From Mesorhizobium loti R88b (lineage in GTDB: Bacteria > Pseudomonadota > Alphaproteobacteria > Rhizobiales > Rhizobiaceae), in contig NZ_CP033367.1 of assembly GCF_013170845.1 (NCBI RefSeq), forward strand, positions 2,977,001-3,041,000: a stretch of 64,000 bases of DNA, read 5' to 3'. Below, piece by piece: positions 18,158-27,575 of the stretch. The notes beneath the pieces are model-generated. The model was given only the letters and a program-made list of their open reading frames with translations. It was not told the origin of the DNA and made no database searches. Both the position numbers and the translations under genes were made by a program. Position 1 is the stretch's first letter, and each line of letters opens with the position of its first letter.

Positions 18158-18256
18158 CCTCCCCCTTGTGGGGAGGTCGGACCGCAGGTCCGGGTGGGGG
18201 ACTGGCGCTGACCCCCACCCCGCTGCTTCGCAGCGACCCTCCCCACAAGGGGGAGG
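18158..18256. repeat. Nested palindromic element between binding-protein and permease genes
   Basis: Perfect 19-bp inverted arms (18158-18176 and 18238-18256, beginning CCTCCCCC) enclose a second dyad (GGGTGGGGG near 18192 with CCCCCACCC near 18211). In the transcript of the leftward operon it would form a very stable hairpin just after the binding-protein stop. That is where REP elements in mal-type operons limit downstream expression. The element type resembles others here at 35002, 43919 and 48561. Confidence 0.75.
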
Positions 18257-18314
18257 GTAAGGAATACGCCGGCCACCCGCCCAGGGAGACAGGCGGATGG
18301 CCGGCAGGCGGCCG

Positions 18315-19574
18315 CTATTTCTGCGGCGCCTGGTCGATGATCGACTGCATGGTCTCCTGCGCGTTGGCGATGGCGCCATCGACATCGTCGCCGAAGAAGA
18401 CCTCGTTGATCATCTGCGTCCACGGACCGTTGGCGGAGTTGATCAGATCGTTGAACACCACCGAATAGGGCGTCTTGCCCTTGGCCATGGCCTCGGCGGC
18501 GATCTGGTAGCGCGGGTCGAGGTCCTTCAGCGCGTCCTTGGCGATGTCGCCGCGCACCGGCAGGCTGCCATATTTGGCGAGGATCGTCTGGCCTTCGAGC
18601 GAATAGGCGAAATCGAGAAATTCCTTCACCACGGCGAGCTTCTTGGTGCCCTTGGTGACGACGAAATTGTCGCCGCCGGCAAAGGACGACCAGCCGCCAT
18701 CCTTGCCCGGCAGGAAAGTGACGCCATAGTCGACATTGGGATACTGGGTGTTGAGCGCACCGATGGCGAAGGCGCCGGATGGCGAGATGCCGATGTTGCC
18801 GGCGGCAAACGCGGCGAAGAAGTTGGCGCCGGTGTCGGTTTGCGCGCCTGCCGGCACCAGATCCTTCTTGACCATCGAGCGGTAGAGATCGATGGCGCCG
18901 CGCAGTTGCGGGCTGTCCAGCGTCGCCTTCGAGCCGTCCGCGCTCAGGATATCGCCGCCCGAGGCCCAGATCAGCGGCGTGAAGGTGAAGATGTTGCAGC
19001 CGCCGCAATTGCCGGAGAAGTAGAAGCCCTTGATGTTGCCGCCGAGCGCGTTGACCTTTTCGGCGTCGGCGGCGATCTCGGCCCAGTTGGTGGGGCCTTT
19101 TTCAGGGTCGAGGCCGGCCTGCTTGAACAGCTTCTTGTTCCAGATCAGCACCGAGGCGTCGGCCGAGAAGGGCAGGCCGTAAATGTGGTCCTTGTAGGTG
19201 CCGGTCTTCACATGCGCCGGCGACAGGCTGGCGAAATAGGGCAGGGACTTGGCCCAGTCGGTGATGTCCTCCAACTGGCCGGAGGCGGCGAAGGACGGCG
19301 TGTAGATCAGGTCGAGCGACAGCGCGTCGGGCGCCGTGCCGCCGGCTGCGGCGGCGCCATATTTCGGGATGATCTCGGCATTGGGGATGATGTCGAGCTT
19401 GATCTGGTCCTTGTGCACCTTGTTGTAGGCGTCGACGATCTTCGGCATGAAGTTCGAGCCGTCGGCGCGCACCCAGATGTTGGCGGTGTCGGCGGCGGCA
19501 GCGCCGAGACCGCTGCCCAGCACGGCAGCGGTCAGGGCCAGTTTGGGGGCCAGTTTGGCAATCAGGTTCCTCAT
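18315..19574 (-). CDS. Sugar ABC transporter substrate-binding protein (family 1)
   Basis: 419 aa with a signal peptide (residues 1-28, KLALTAAVLGSGLGAAAA). The mature protein is a bilobed family-1 solute receptor (NIWVRADGSNFMPKIVDAYN at the N-terminus). It binds the glycan in the periplasm and hands it to the MalF/MalG pair. A very strong GGAGGAGA ribosome site precedes the ATG. Gene order LacI, receptor, permeases, GH127 points to an arabinofuranose-containing oligosaccharide as ligand, by inference only. Confidence 0.9.
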   Translation of the reverse strand: MRNLIAKLAPKLALTAAVLGSGLGAAAADTANIWVRADGSNFMPKIVDAYNKVHKDQIKLDIIPNAEIIPKYGAAAAGGTAPDALSLDLIYTPSFAASGQLEDITDWAKSLPYFASLSPAHVKTGTYKDHIYGLPFSADASVLIWNKKLFKQAGLDPEKGPTNWAEIAADAEKVNALGGNIKGFYFSGNCGGCNIFTFTPLIWASGGDILSADGSKATLDSPQLRGAIDLYRSMVKKDLVPAGAQTDTGANFFAAFAAGNIGISPSGAFAIGALNTQYPNVDYGVTFLPGKDGGWSSFAGGDNFVVTKGTKKLAVVKEFLDFAYSLEGQTILAKYGSLPVRGDIAKDALKDLDPRYQIAAEAMAKGKTPYSVVFNDLINSANGPWTQMINEVFFGDDVDGAIANAQETMQSIIDQAPQK

Positions 19575-19637
19575 ATTCTCCTCCTCCAGGGTTGGCCGCT
19601 GTGCGCGGCTTGGCGCCGATCACGCGGCGCTTTCGTT

Positions 19638-20681
19638 TCAGCCATCCAGCGGATGGCCGCAGGAATGCCGCACCACCAGCCGGCACGGCAGTTTTCGAAT
19701 GCCCGGCGCGGCGGGCTGGCCACCGACCAGTGAAAGCAGGGTCAGGCCTGCCTCGCGCCCGAGGGCGACCAGGTTCATGTCGACCGAAGTCAGCGGCGGG
19801 CGCGTCGCTTCGGCGACAATCTCCCAATTGTCGAAGCCGATGACGCCGACATCGCTAGGCACGCTCAAGCCCCGTTCGCGCAACGCATCGATGACGCCGC
19901 GCGCGATCTGGTCGTTGCCGCAGAAGACGGCGTCCGGCCTTTCGCTTTTGCCGTCGAAAAGGATCGTCACCGCCTCATGGCCCCAGGCTTCCGACCAGGA
20001 GCCGAGCAGCGGTTCGGTGACCGGCAGGCCGTTTTCGGCGAGCACGTCGCGATAGGCCTGGGCGCGGGCATGCACCACGGCAAAGCTCGCCGGTCCGCTG
20101 ACATGGGCGATGCGCCGCCGGCCAAGCCGGCAGAAATGCTCGACCGCCAGCCGCGCGCCGCCGGCATCGTCGGAGACGAAGGCGACGGCGTCGGGATCGG
20201 GCTGGGTGAAGGCATAGATCACTGGGATGCGCAGATTGGCGAGATCGACCGGCAGATGGCGGTCGATGCGTTTTCCCGTGGCGATGATGCCGTCGACGCG
20301 CTTGTCGAGCATGGCCTCGACATGCAACTGGCCGAGGCGCGGATCCTCCTCGACATTGCACAGGAACACCGAGACGCCATTGTCGACCAGCGCGTCTGAA
20401 ATGCCCGACATCAGCGGCAGCGAGAAGCGGCCATAGGTGTCGTTGGTGAGCAGGCCTACGGTGAAGGAGCGGCGCCTGAGCAGGCTCTGCGCCAGGCTGT
20501 TCGGCCGGAAGCCCAGGCTGCGCGCCGTCTCGCGGATGCGCTCGCGGGTCTCGGCGGTCATGCGCCCCTGGTCGTTGAGCGCCTTCGAGGCGGTGGCGAC
20601 GCTGACGCCGGCCTGCGCCGCCACGTCACGCAAGGTGACGGGCTTGGGGAAAACCGAAACAGGCTGATCGTCCGATGCCAT
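19638..20681 (-). CDS. LacI family transcriptional repressor
   Basis: 347 aa. N-terminal LacI helix-turn-helix (VTLRDVAAQAGVSVATASKALN) at about 13-34 with hinge near 60, then a periplasmic-binding-like sugar domain. The start at 20681 (MASDDQPVS) gives the family N-terminus; a longer frame to 20744 overlaps an operator. It heads the leftward sugar operon, 63 nt before the binding-protein gene. Two near-identical 18-bp dyads lie directly upstream, so it very likely represses its own transcript and, by read-through, the operon. Confidence 0.9.
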   Translation of the reverse strand: MASDDQPVSVFPKPVTLRDVAAQAGVSVATASKALNDQGRMTAETRERIRETARSLGFRPNSLAQSLLRRRSFTVGLLTNDTYGRFSLPLMSGISDALVDNGVSVFLCNVEEDPRLGQLHVEAMLDKRVDGIIATGKRIDRHLPVDLANLRIPVIYAFTQPDPDAVAFVSDDAGGARLAVEHFCRLGRRRIAHVSGPASFAVVHARAQAYRDVLAENGLPVTEPLLGSWSEAWGHEAVTILFDGKSERPDAVFCGNDQIARGVIDALRERGLSVPSDVGVIGFDNWEIVAEATRPPLTSVDMNLVALGREAGLTLLSLVGGQPAAPGIRKLPCRLVVRHSCGHPLDG

Positions 20682-20700
20682 CGCGCCGAGAATCCTGGGT

Positions 20701-20718
20701 TGAGAAAAGGTTTTCTCA
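20701..20718. promoter_or_regulatory. LacI-type operator O1
   Basis: TGAGAAAAGGTTTTCTCA, an 18-bp dyad with 8-bp arms, 19 bases upstream of the repressor's start. Length and symmetry are those of LacI/GalR-family operators. It matches O2 at 16 of 18 positions when read on the opposite strand. Confidence 0.75.
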
Positions 20719-20768
20719 CATAGGCCGGAATAAGGCCCGGCCAATGGCCGAGCCCGGTCGAAACTGTT

Positions 20769-20786
20769 TGGAAAAACCTTTTCTCA
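20769..20786. promoter_or_regulatory. LacI-type operator O2
   Basis: TGGAAAAACCTTTTCTCA, an imperfect copy of O1. The centres of O1 and O2 are 68 bp apart, close to six and a half helical turns. Together they probably bracket the promoter of the leftward operon. Confidence 0.7.
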
Positions 20787-20914
20787 ACTCAAGGCTAGGC
20801 CAGATCAGGGGGACGTTCAAGGGGAAAAATGGTCTTGATCGAGCAAACGCGGCTGGGTTCGAATTTGCGGCAGGTCGAAGCCGGTGCGAAAGGCCGCGTG
20901 CTGCGGCCTAAAGA

Positions 20915-21808
20915 CTAGACGCCCTCGAGGCGTTGGATCGTCGCTTCGATCCATGCGGTGACCGCAGCGATGCGAGCGAGGTGGCGAAGATCGGGATGCG
21001 TCAGCAGCCACAATTCGCGCGCGGGGAATGGATGGGCGTCCTCCGGCATGCGCGCAAGTCCCGCGATACGGTCGGCAACAATGCAGGGCAGCAGCGAGCG
21101 GCCAAGGCCTGCGAGGATCGCCTGCAGCAGCGGTTCGGCATCGTTGACGACGAGTTGGGCATAACCCTCCTTGCGGGCGACGCCGGCAATCCAGCGCGGC
21201 TGCGGCAGAGACGCCATGCCGTCCTCATAGGTCAGCCAGGGCAGATCCGTGATCTGCCGGGGCAAGTCGGGCGCCGACAGGTGGCTGGCGGCATAGGCGG
21301 CATAGGCGAGCGTGCCGATGCGCCGGGCGATGATCCGGCTGCCGGTTTCGGGTCCGGGCCGAGCGAGCCGCAGCGCGATGTCCGCCTCGCGGCGGGTCAG
21401 GCTTACATCATGGGGGTCGGCTACCAGTTCCAGCCGCAATCCTGGATGGCGCACGACAAGATCGGCCACAGCGGGGATCAGCACCCGGTTGATGAGGATG
21501 GGCACGGCGGTGACCCGCACGGTGCCGCTGATCTCGCTGTCGGCGCCCTTGACCGCGAGCGTCAGGCCACCGATCTCGGCCTCCACGGCTTCCGCACGGT
21601 CTGCCGCGATCTCGCCGGCCTGCGTCGGTCGCATCTCGCCCGCCTCAGCGCGCTCGAACAGCCGCGCGCCGAGCGTGCGTTCGATCGCCCGCAGGCGCCG
21701 TGCCACCGTCGTTGGATCAAGGCCGAGCCGGCGGCCGGCCGCGGCGAAGGAGCCGTCGCGCTTCAGTGCCAGGACATAGCGCAGGTCATTCCAGTCAATG
21801 TCGTGCAT
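20915..21808 (-). CDS. LysR family transcriptional regulator
   Basis: 297 aa. Helix-turn-helix at residues 5-65 (DLRYVLALKRDGSFAAAGRR, then DPTTVARRLRAIERTLGARL), followed by an effector domain that resembles the subgroup with VTAVPILINRVLIP. The start at 21808 is chosen because the longer frame upstream has no LysR character. It is divergent from a TauE/SafE exporter across ~165 bp, suggesting it controls that gene. Confidence 0.88.
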   Translation of the reverse strand: MHDIDWNDLRYVLALKRDGSFAAAGRRLGLDPTTVARRLRAIERTLGARLFERAEAGEMRPTQAGEIAADRAEAVEAEIGGLTLAVKGADSEISGTVRVTAVPILINRVLIPAVADLVVRHPGLRLELVADPHDVSLTRREADIALRLARPGPETGSRIIARRIGTLAYAAYAASHLSAPDLPRQITDLPWLTYEDGMASLPQPRWIAGVARKEGYAQLVVNDAEPLLQAILAGLGRSLLPCIVADRIAGLARMPEDAHPFPARELWLLTHPDLRHLARIAAVTAWIEATIQRLEGV

Positions 21809-21974
21809 TTTCGCAGCTCTATCAGGTGATCTTTCAGCATGAAGCTGCGAGAATGCTGCGTTAAAGTTGCTCTGTCCATCACTGGAGAGACGCCGTGATC
21901 CGTGCCGAAGACCTCGCCCCTGAATTCCATCGCCGGCCCGCACAGAACTGTCCAGCCAACGGCACTGGCCGGAT

Positions 21975-22748
21975 ATGAGCATGGCCGATCTGTCGATCGC
22001 CGGTCATTCCGGCGGCGCGGTGCTGTTCCTGCTGGCTGCCGCCTTCATCGCCGGCTTCGCCCGCGGCTTTTCCGGTTTCGGCGCGGCGCTGATCTTCATG
22101 CCGCTGGCAAGCGCGGTTATCGGGCCGCAATCGTCAGCGCCGCTGCTGCTGATCATCGATGCGGTCGCCGCGCTCGGACTGCTGCCGCGTGGCTGGCTGC
22201 TGGCGGACCGGCCCAGCGTCGGCACGATGACGCTGGGCGCGCTGGTCGGCGTGCCGCTCGGCACCTATGCGCTGGCGCGGATGGATCCATTGACGCTGCG
22301 CTGGAGTATCGTGCTGTTGGTGGTGCTGCTGCTCGGCCTTTTGATGTCGGGCTGGCGTTACCATGGTCGTCCCGCCACGCCGCTGACGATCGGCGTCGGT
22401 GGGCTTGCCGGCTTCTTCTCCGGCGCCGCCCAGGTCGGCGGCCCGCCGGTGGTGGCCTATTGGCTTGGCGGGGGTGGCAATGGCGTGGTGGTGCGCGCCA
22501 ACATCGTCCTCTATTTCGCCATATCGAGTGCGCTGACCGGGGCAAGCTATCTGGCGGGAGGATTGATCACCCGACCGGTTCTTGTCCTGGCGCTGGCGAC
22601 GGGCCCGTTCTACGGGTTTGGCCTCTATCTCGGCTCGCTTGTGTTTGGCCAGACAAGTGAGCGCGGTTATCGCTGGGCCTGCTATGGCCTCATTGCCATG
22701 GCGTCGATCGTCAGCCTTCCCGTGCTGGATCCGATCCTGGGTCGGTGA
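21975..22748 (+). CDS. TauE/SafE family sulfite/organic anion exporter
   Basis: 257 aa with 7-8 hydrophobic helices. Family markers are the two similar halves with FARGFSGFGAALIFMPL near residue 25 and GLAGFFSGAAQVGGPPVVAYWL near 140. These proteins export sulfite, sulfoacetate or related anions. An ATG at 21981 is an equally good start. Divergent LysR neighbour; a second LysR/TauE pair occurs at 61803-63784. Confidence 0.85.
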   Translation: MSMADLSIAGHSGGAVLFLLAAAFIAGFARGFSGFGAALIFMPLASAVIGPQSSAPLLLIIDAVAALGLLPRGWLLADRPSVGTMTLGALVGVPLGTYALARMDPLTLRWSIVLLVVLLLGLLMSGWRYHGRPATPLTIGVGGLAGFFSGAAQVGGPPVVAYWLGGGGNGVVVRANIVLYFAISSALTGASYLAGGLITRPVLVLALATGPFYGFGLYLGSLVFGQTSERGYRWACYGLIAMASIVSLPVLDPILGR

Positions 22749-22866
22749 GTGGCGCCTGCCGAAAAGCGATGCCGCAACGATGCTCACAGCATTTTTCAAC
22801 GTGCCGACAGAACCCGCTTTGCGTTTAACTTTTCCGCAAGCATTTGCCCGTTAGGTCGACGGCAAT

Positions 22867-22942
22867 GGCCTCGTGGCGGAGCGGCTACGCTGGAGACTGC
22901 AAATCTCTGAAGCCTCGGTTCGATCCCGAGGCGAGGCCTCCA
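22867..22942 (+). tRNA. tRNA-Cys (anticodon GCA)
   Basis: The acceptor stem GGCCTCG (22867-22873) pairs with CGAGGCC (22932-22938), followed by discriminator T and encoded CCA. The anticodon loop CTGCAAA carries GCA inside the stem GGAGA/TCTCT. The T-loop is TTCGATC. The T-arm appears as a 6-bp stem CCTCGG/CCGAGG with a 4-base variable loop, giving 76 bases where bacterial tRNA-Cys is usually 74. Alternatively there is a 5-bp stem with one extra base on each side. Confidence 0.93.
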
Positions 22943-23029
22943 AAAATACCATAGCGAAGAAGCTGCGCCGGGGTGCGTCAAACCCACCTGTTTGCATTTG
23001 GCATGCAGGACGCCCGCGAAAAGAGTGCT

Positions 23030-23293
23030 ATGAAAGGGGGCTGGAGCTTGCTCGCTCCGGCTTTCCCCGACATTCGAGGTTATTTCGTGCGTGAACCGTC
23101 ACTGCTGCCGGTCTTTGGAAAACTTGGAGTCAAGGCAAGGGGGGCTGTTCTGGCCGCACCGGCCTCTTCGGCAGGCATCGTGCCGCGCTTGCGGAAGCTC
23201 CTGACCGCGCATGGCGGCATGGTGCTCAAATTGTCGGTGATCGCGTGGACGATGCTGGTCCTGGGTGCGGTGTTTTTCATGATGCATGGTTGA
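23030..23293 (+). CDS. Small hypothetical membrane protein
   Basis: 87 aa, unrecognised. A basic, loop-like N-terminal half ends in one membrane helix (VLKLSVIAWTMLVLGAVFFMM). Start uncertain: the frame is open from 22973, and GTG codons near 23088 are also possible. It lies 87 bases after tRNA-Cys and 11 bases before another small gene on the same strand, so it may belong to a three-gene unit ending at 23786. Confidence 0.45.
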   Translation: MKGGWSLLAPAFPDIRGYFVREPSLLPVFGKLGVKARGAVLAAPASSAGIVPRLRKLLTAHGGMVLKLSVIAWTMLVLGAVFFMMHG

Positions 23294-23304
23294 GGTAAGT
23301 CAGC

Positions 23305-23496
23305 ATGGCCAATCGCTACACACTGCGCATGGAGCTTCCCCAGAGCTGGACCATAGTCGATGTCTTCACCGGCCAGCCAGCGGTGGTCCGGCAAAAAGTC
23401 ATGGTCGGCATGAGCCCGCGTGAGGCCGAGGATATGGTCGTGCAGATGAATGCGCGCGACGTCAGGCGCCGGGAGAGGGCGGAGCGCAAGGATTGA
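23305..23496 (+). CDS. Small hypothetical protein
   Basis: 63 aa, beginning MANRYTLRMELPQSW and ending in a strongly charged helix (ARDVRRRERAERKD). It has a likely beta-strand start and an amphipathic helix SPREAEDMVVQMN. No known motif. Good start context (GAGGTAAG upstream). Middle gene of the small-gene run after tRNA-Cys. Confidence 0.6.
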   Translation: MANRYTLRMELPQSWTIVDVFTGQPAVVRQKVMVGMSPREAEDMVVQMNARDVRRRERAERKD

Positions 23497-23561
23497 ACGC
23501 TGCGGCTGTCAGCTCAAAGGGCGGGCCCGAGACCCCGCCGAATCAAAACCGGAGAATTCCC

Positions 23562-23786
23562 GTGAGAGCGAGCCTGAGGCGAAAGATACTGGACGTCTGC
23601 GACCGCAAGATCTCCGAGAAGGGCCCCACCGTCGGCGTGTCGTTCTACGCGTTTTTCGCCAACAGAAACGACGACCCCGAACTGCTGATGGAAGCAGCGG
23701 AATGGTGGATCAGAACCCACCGCCTCGATCATTTCGAAAAGGCCGCGAAGATACGCACGATGATCGAGGGCATGGAACTCGGCTGA
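23562..23786 (+). CDS. Small hypothetical protein
   Basis: 74 aa, mostly helical (RRKILDVCDRKISEKGPTVG, then WWIRTHRLDHFEKAAKIRTM). The GTG at 23562 has GGAG seven bases upstream and is preferred to the ATG at 23493, which overlaps the preceding gene. Its TGA abuts the stop of the opposing gene inside a palindrome (23780-23793). Function unknown. Confidence 0.6.
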   Translation: MRASLRRKILDVCDRKISEKGPTVGVSFYAFFANRNDDPELLMEAAEWWIRTHRLDHFEKAAKIRTMIEGMELG

Positions 23787-24053
23787 TCAGCCGAAGTCGG
23801 CTGCCGTCAGCACATACATACTCTTGCGGGTGCGGTCATAGGCCCTGGACGCCACGTCGCGGATGGCACCGCTCTGCGTGTCGAATGTGGCGAGGTAGCC
23901 TGCCTCATTGGCGGCGGTCGCGGGCTGCATCCTGGTCATCGCATCGGCGGCAACCGAGAAGGAAATCTGGAACATGCCGTCATGGCCGACGAACCGGATG
24001 CGCTTGCCGGCTTCGTCATAGCTGCGGCTGCGGTTGGGGAAGGTCAGGCTCAT
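23787..24053 (-). CDS. DUF1488 family protein
   Basis: 88 aa. The opening LTFPNRSRSYDEAGKRIRFV and the following FQISFSVAADAM match the short DUF1488 family found across Rhizobiales, of unknown function. The start overlaps the stop of the upstream gene at 24050 by ATGA, so the two form one transcript. It converges with the gene ending at 23786. Confidence 0.8.
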   Translation of the reverse strand: MSLTFPNRSRSYDEAGKRIRFVGHDGMFQISFSVAADAMTRMQPATAANEAGYLATFDTQSGAIRDVASRAYDRTRKSMYVLTAADFG

Positions 24054-24331
24054 GTCTTGGCCCCCGTCTTTGCCTCTGTCGTCTTGGCCTCTGTCGCGGC
24101 AGCCTTCTTGGTCACCCGCTTCTTCTTCGGCGTCGGGTTCAGGGCTTCAGCGATACGGTCGGCTTCTTCCTTGGCCAGCCGCAAACCCCTGAGCTTTGCC
24201 GTCTTGATCTCCCGGGCCTTCGCTTCGGACATGTATTCGGCGGTTGCCTTGTTTTTCTCCGCTGTCTTTTTCTGCTTGTCGACAAAGCGGGCTTCAGCTT
24301 TTTCCATGATCGTCTGATTGCCTTCGGCCAT
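24050..24331 (-). CDS. Lys/Ala-rich hypothetical protein
   Basis: 93 aa, highly charged and helical (AEARFVDKQKKTAEKNKATA), ending in a Lys/Thr/Ala tail (PKKKRVTKKAAATEAKTTEA) that looks nucleic-acid binding or disordered. First gene of a two-gene unit with the DUF1488 protein. It is divergent from groES; the AT-rich interval 24332-24578 serves both. Function unknown. Confidence 0.65.
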   Translation of the reverse strand: MAEGNQTIMEKAEARFVDKQKKTAEKNKATAEYMSEAKAREIKTAKLRGLRLAKEEADRIAEALNPTPKKKRVTKKAAATEAKTTEAKTGAKT

Positions 24332-24498
24332 CGAACAAATCTCCCTTGGGTTTGAAATCGTGAAAGTGAACTTGTCCGATAAATAGGCACTCGACCGGCA
24401 AAATTCAATTTTTTGAATTATTTAGTCCCTTGGCGATATCACGAAACGCCAAGCCGAAATAATACTTTTATATATTTAAACGGCGCACCGAATAATTT

Positions 24499-24525
24499 TT
24501 GGCACTCCTATCTATCGAGTGCCAA
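24499..24525. promoter_or_regulatory. CIRCE element (HrcA operator)
   Basis: Perfect inverted repeat TTGGCACTC, 9-base spacer, GAGTGCCAA. This matches the CIRCE consensus TTAGCACTC-N9-GAGTGCTAA with two compensating changes. It lies 54 bases upstream of the groES ATG, the standard position for HrcA repression of groE operons. A second dyad (CTTGGCG 24429-24435 / CGCCAAG 24447-24453) lies further upstream and is unexplained. Confidence 0.93.
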
Positions 24526-24578
24526 TGCGCCTATATGAGAGGCGCGGCCGCCTAAGCCGGTCCCAGAAAGAAGTTCTC

Positions 24579-24932
24579 ATGAAGTTTCGGCCACTCCACG
24601 ACCGCGTCGTCATCCGGCGCGCCGAAGGCGACACCAAATCCAAGGGCGGCATCATCATTCCCGACAATGCCAAGGAAAAGCCGCAGGAAGGCGAAGTCAT
24701 CGCTGTCGGCCCTGGCGCACGCGACGAAAACGGCGCGCTTGTTCCGCTCGACGTCAAGGCAGGCGACTTCATCCTGTTCGGCAAATGGTCGGGCACCGAG
24801 GTCAAGATCGACGGCGAGGACCTTCTGATCATGAAGGAAGCCGACATTATGGGCGTCGTCGACAAGAGCGAGACGGCCGCCACCGAGAAAACCGGTGCCG
24901 CCAAGACCGTAGCTGCCAAGAAGGCCGCCTGA
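24579..24932 (+). CDS. groES: Co-chaperonin GroES
   Basis: 117 aa; lid of the GroEL folding chamber. The mobile loop region ([20 protein letters not shown]) and the [20 protein letters not shown] roof/base segments are intact. It is ~20 residues longer than typical GroES (~97), with a Thr/Ala/Lys tail after residue 97 (ending KTVAAKKAA). The ATG at 24579 gives the family N-terminus [11 protein letters not shown]. Controlled by the CIRCE element; 106 bases before groEL. Confidence 0.97.
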   Translation: MKFRPLHDRVVIRRAEGDTKSKGGIIIPDNAKEKPQEGEVIAVGPGARDENGALVPLDVKAGDFILFGKWSGTEVKIDGEDLLIMKEADIMGVVDKSETAATEKTGAAKTVAAKKAA

Positions 24933-25008
24933 CCGGCGCATCGCGTGTCCTTCGGGACGCCGCAAGACTTAAGCGACGACAGCGCTGCGCGTTCCGCGCG
25001 GCGACTGA

Positions 25009-26673
<1,665 letters not shown>

Positions 26674-26816
26674 GTTCAGCCAGCTTGGGGGTGGCTTCAT
26701 CGAAGCCGCCTTCCAGCCCTGACCTGAACCAGCCACGCCGGCTGCACTGAAGTTCGATACTACCCGCCGGGGGAGTCTCTCCCGGCGCGCAGGCCTCTAG
26801 CCCAGGAGACGGATCC

Positions 26817-26975
26817 ATGATCACGTTCGTGCGGAAGCCAGAGACGGTCGTTACGACCGAAAAGACCGAGGAAAGCCGCTTCGACCGCATCCGCAGGATT
26901 GCCGCCGACAAGCACAAGAAATCCGATTCCGATACGGCTGCGCCGCCGAAGAGCGAGCCCAAACGTCCGATGTAA
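26817..26975 (+). CDS. Small hypothetical protein downstream of groEL
   Basis: 52 aa (MITFVRKPETVVTTEKTEES at the start), very polar, with a basic middle (RFDRIRRIAADKHKKSD) and a Pro/Lys-rich end. CAGGAGA ten bases upstream of the ATG is a good ribosome site. A G/C hairpin without U-tract (about 26766-26787) separates it from groEL. It could be disordered or nucleic-acid binding. Function unknown. Confidence 0.55.
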   Translation: MITFVRKPETVVTTEKTEESRFDRIRRIAADKHKKSDSDTAAPPKSEPKRPM

Positions 26976-26993
26976 GACGCGGCAGCACCGCGA

Positions 26994-27563
26994 TCAGAGC
27001 GCGACTTGCGATCGTCTGAAACAGCCGGCGGCGTGGTCGTTGACGATGCCGACGGCCTGCATCCAGGCATAGACGATGGTCGGGCCGACGAATTTGAAGC
27101 CGCGCCGTTTCATCTCCTTGGAAATACGTTCCGACAGCGGTGACGTGGCGATGAAGCCGTGGCCGTCGCTTTTGAGCACCTTGCCATCGGTGAAGGACCA
27201 GCAGAAGTCGGCGAAGCTCTCGCCACGCTCCGCCATCTCGCAGAAAATCTGCGCGCCGCGGATCGTCGCTTCGATCTTGGCGCGGGCGCGGACGATGCCG
27301 GGATCGCCCATCAGCCGCTCGATGTCGGCCGCGCCGAACCGCGCCACCTTCCGCGGATCGAAACCGGCGAAGGCGGCGCGGAAGGCCTCGCGCTTCCTGA
27401 GCACGATGATCCAGGCGAGACCTGCCTGGAACCCTTCCAGCATCAGCATTTCCCACAGCATGCGGGGATCATGCTGGGGAACGCCCCATTCCTCGTCGTG
27501 ATAGGCGCGCATCAGCGGGTCGCTCTGCGCCCAGCCACAGCGGTGATGTGCGTGAACGACCAT
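26994..27563 (-). CDS. tag: DNA-3-methyladenine glycosylase I
   Basis: 189 aa; excises 3-methyladenine from alkylated DNA. The family's Zn ligands are all present with the spacing of E. coli Tag (C4, H17, H175, C179): C9 and H22 (YHDEEWG) at the N-terminus, H177 and C181 (NDHAAGC) at the C-terminus. The aromatic base-binding pocket residues are in the expected region (LMLEGFQAGLAWIIVLRKRE). The stop lies 18 bases beyond a convergent small gene. Followed on the same strand, upstream, by an unrelated monooxygenase-like gene. Confidence 0.93.
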   Translation of the reverse strand: MVVHAHHRCGWAQSDPLMRAYHDEEWGVPQHDPRMLWEMLMLEGFQAGLAWIIVLRKREAFRAAFAGFDPRKVARFGAADIERLMGDPGIVRARAKIEATIRGAQIFCEMAERGESFADFCWSFTDGKVLKSDGHGFIATSPLSERISKEMKRRGFKFVGPTIVYAWMQAVGIVNDHAAGCFRRSQVAL

Positions 27564-27575
27564 GGTGATCCTCCG

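Noticed and set aside
17191..19008. 605-residue frame that seems to fuse a Gly/Arg-rich region to the MalF-type permease
   Set aside because: The part before 18117 is out of frame with the binding-protein gene and runs through the palindrome; the permease starts at 18117.
22867..22942. tRNA-Cys as an integration site for a mobile element
   Set aside because: There is no integrase or repeated tRNA 3' end downstream in the window.
23450..24355. 301-residue + strand frame
   Set aside because: It overlaps three better-supported small genes and has Arg/Cys/Gly-rich shadow composition.
24429..24453. Dyad CTTGGCG/CGCCAAG considered as a second CIRCE or a sigma-32 promoter
   Set aside because: The sequence does not match the CIRCE consensus, and no suitably spaced -10 could be defined.
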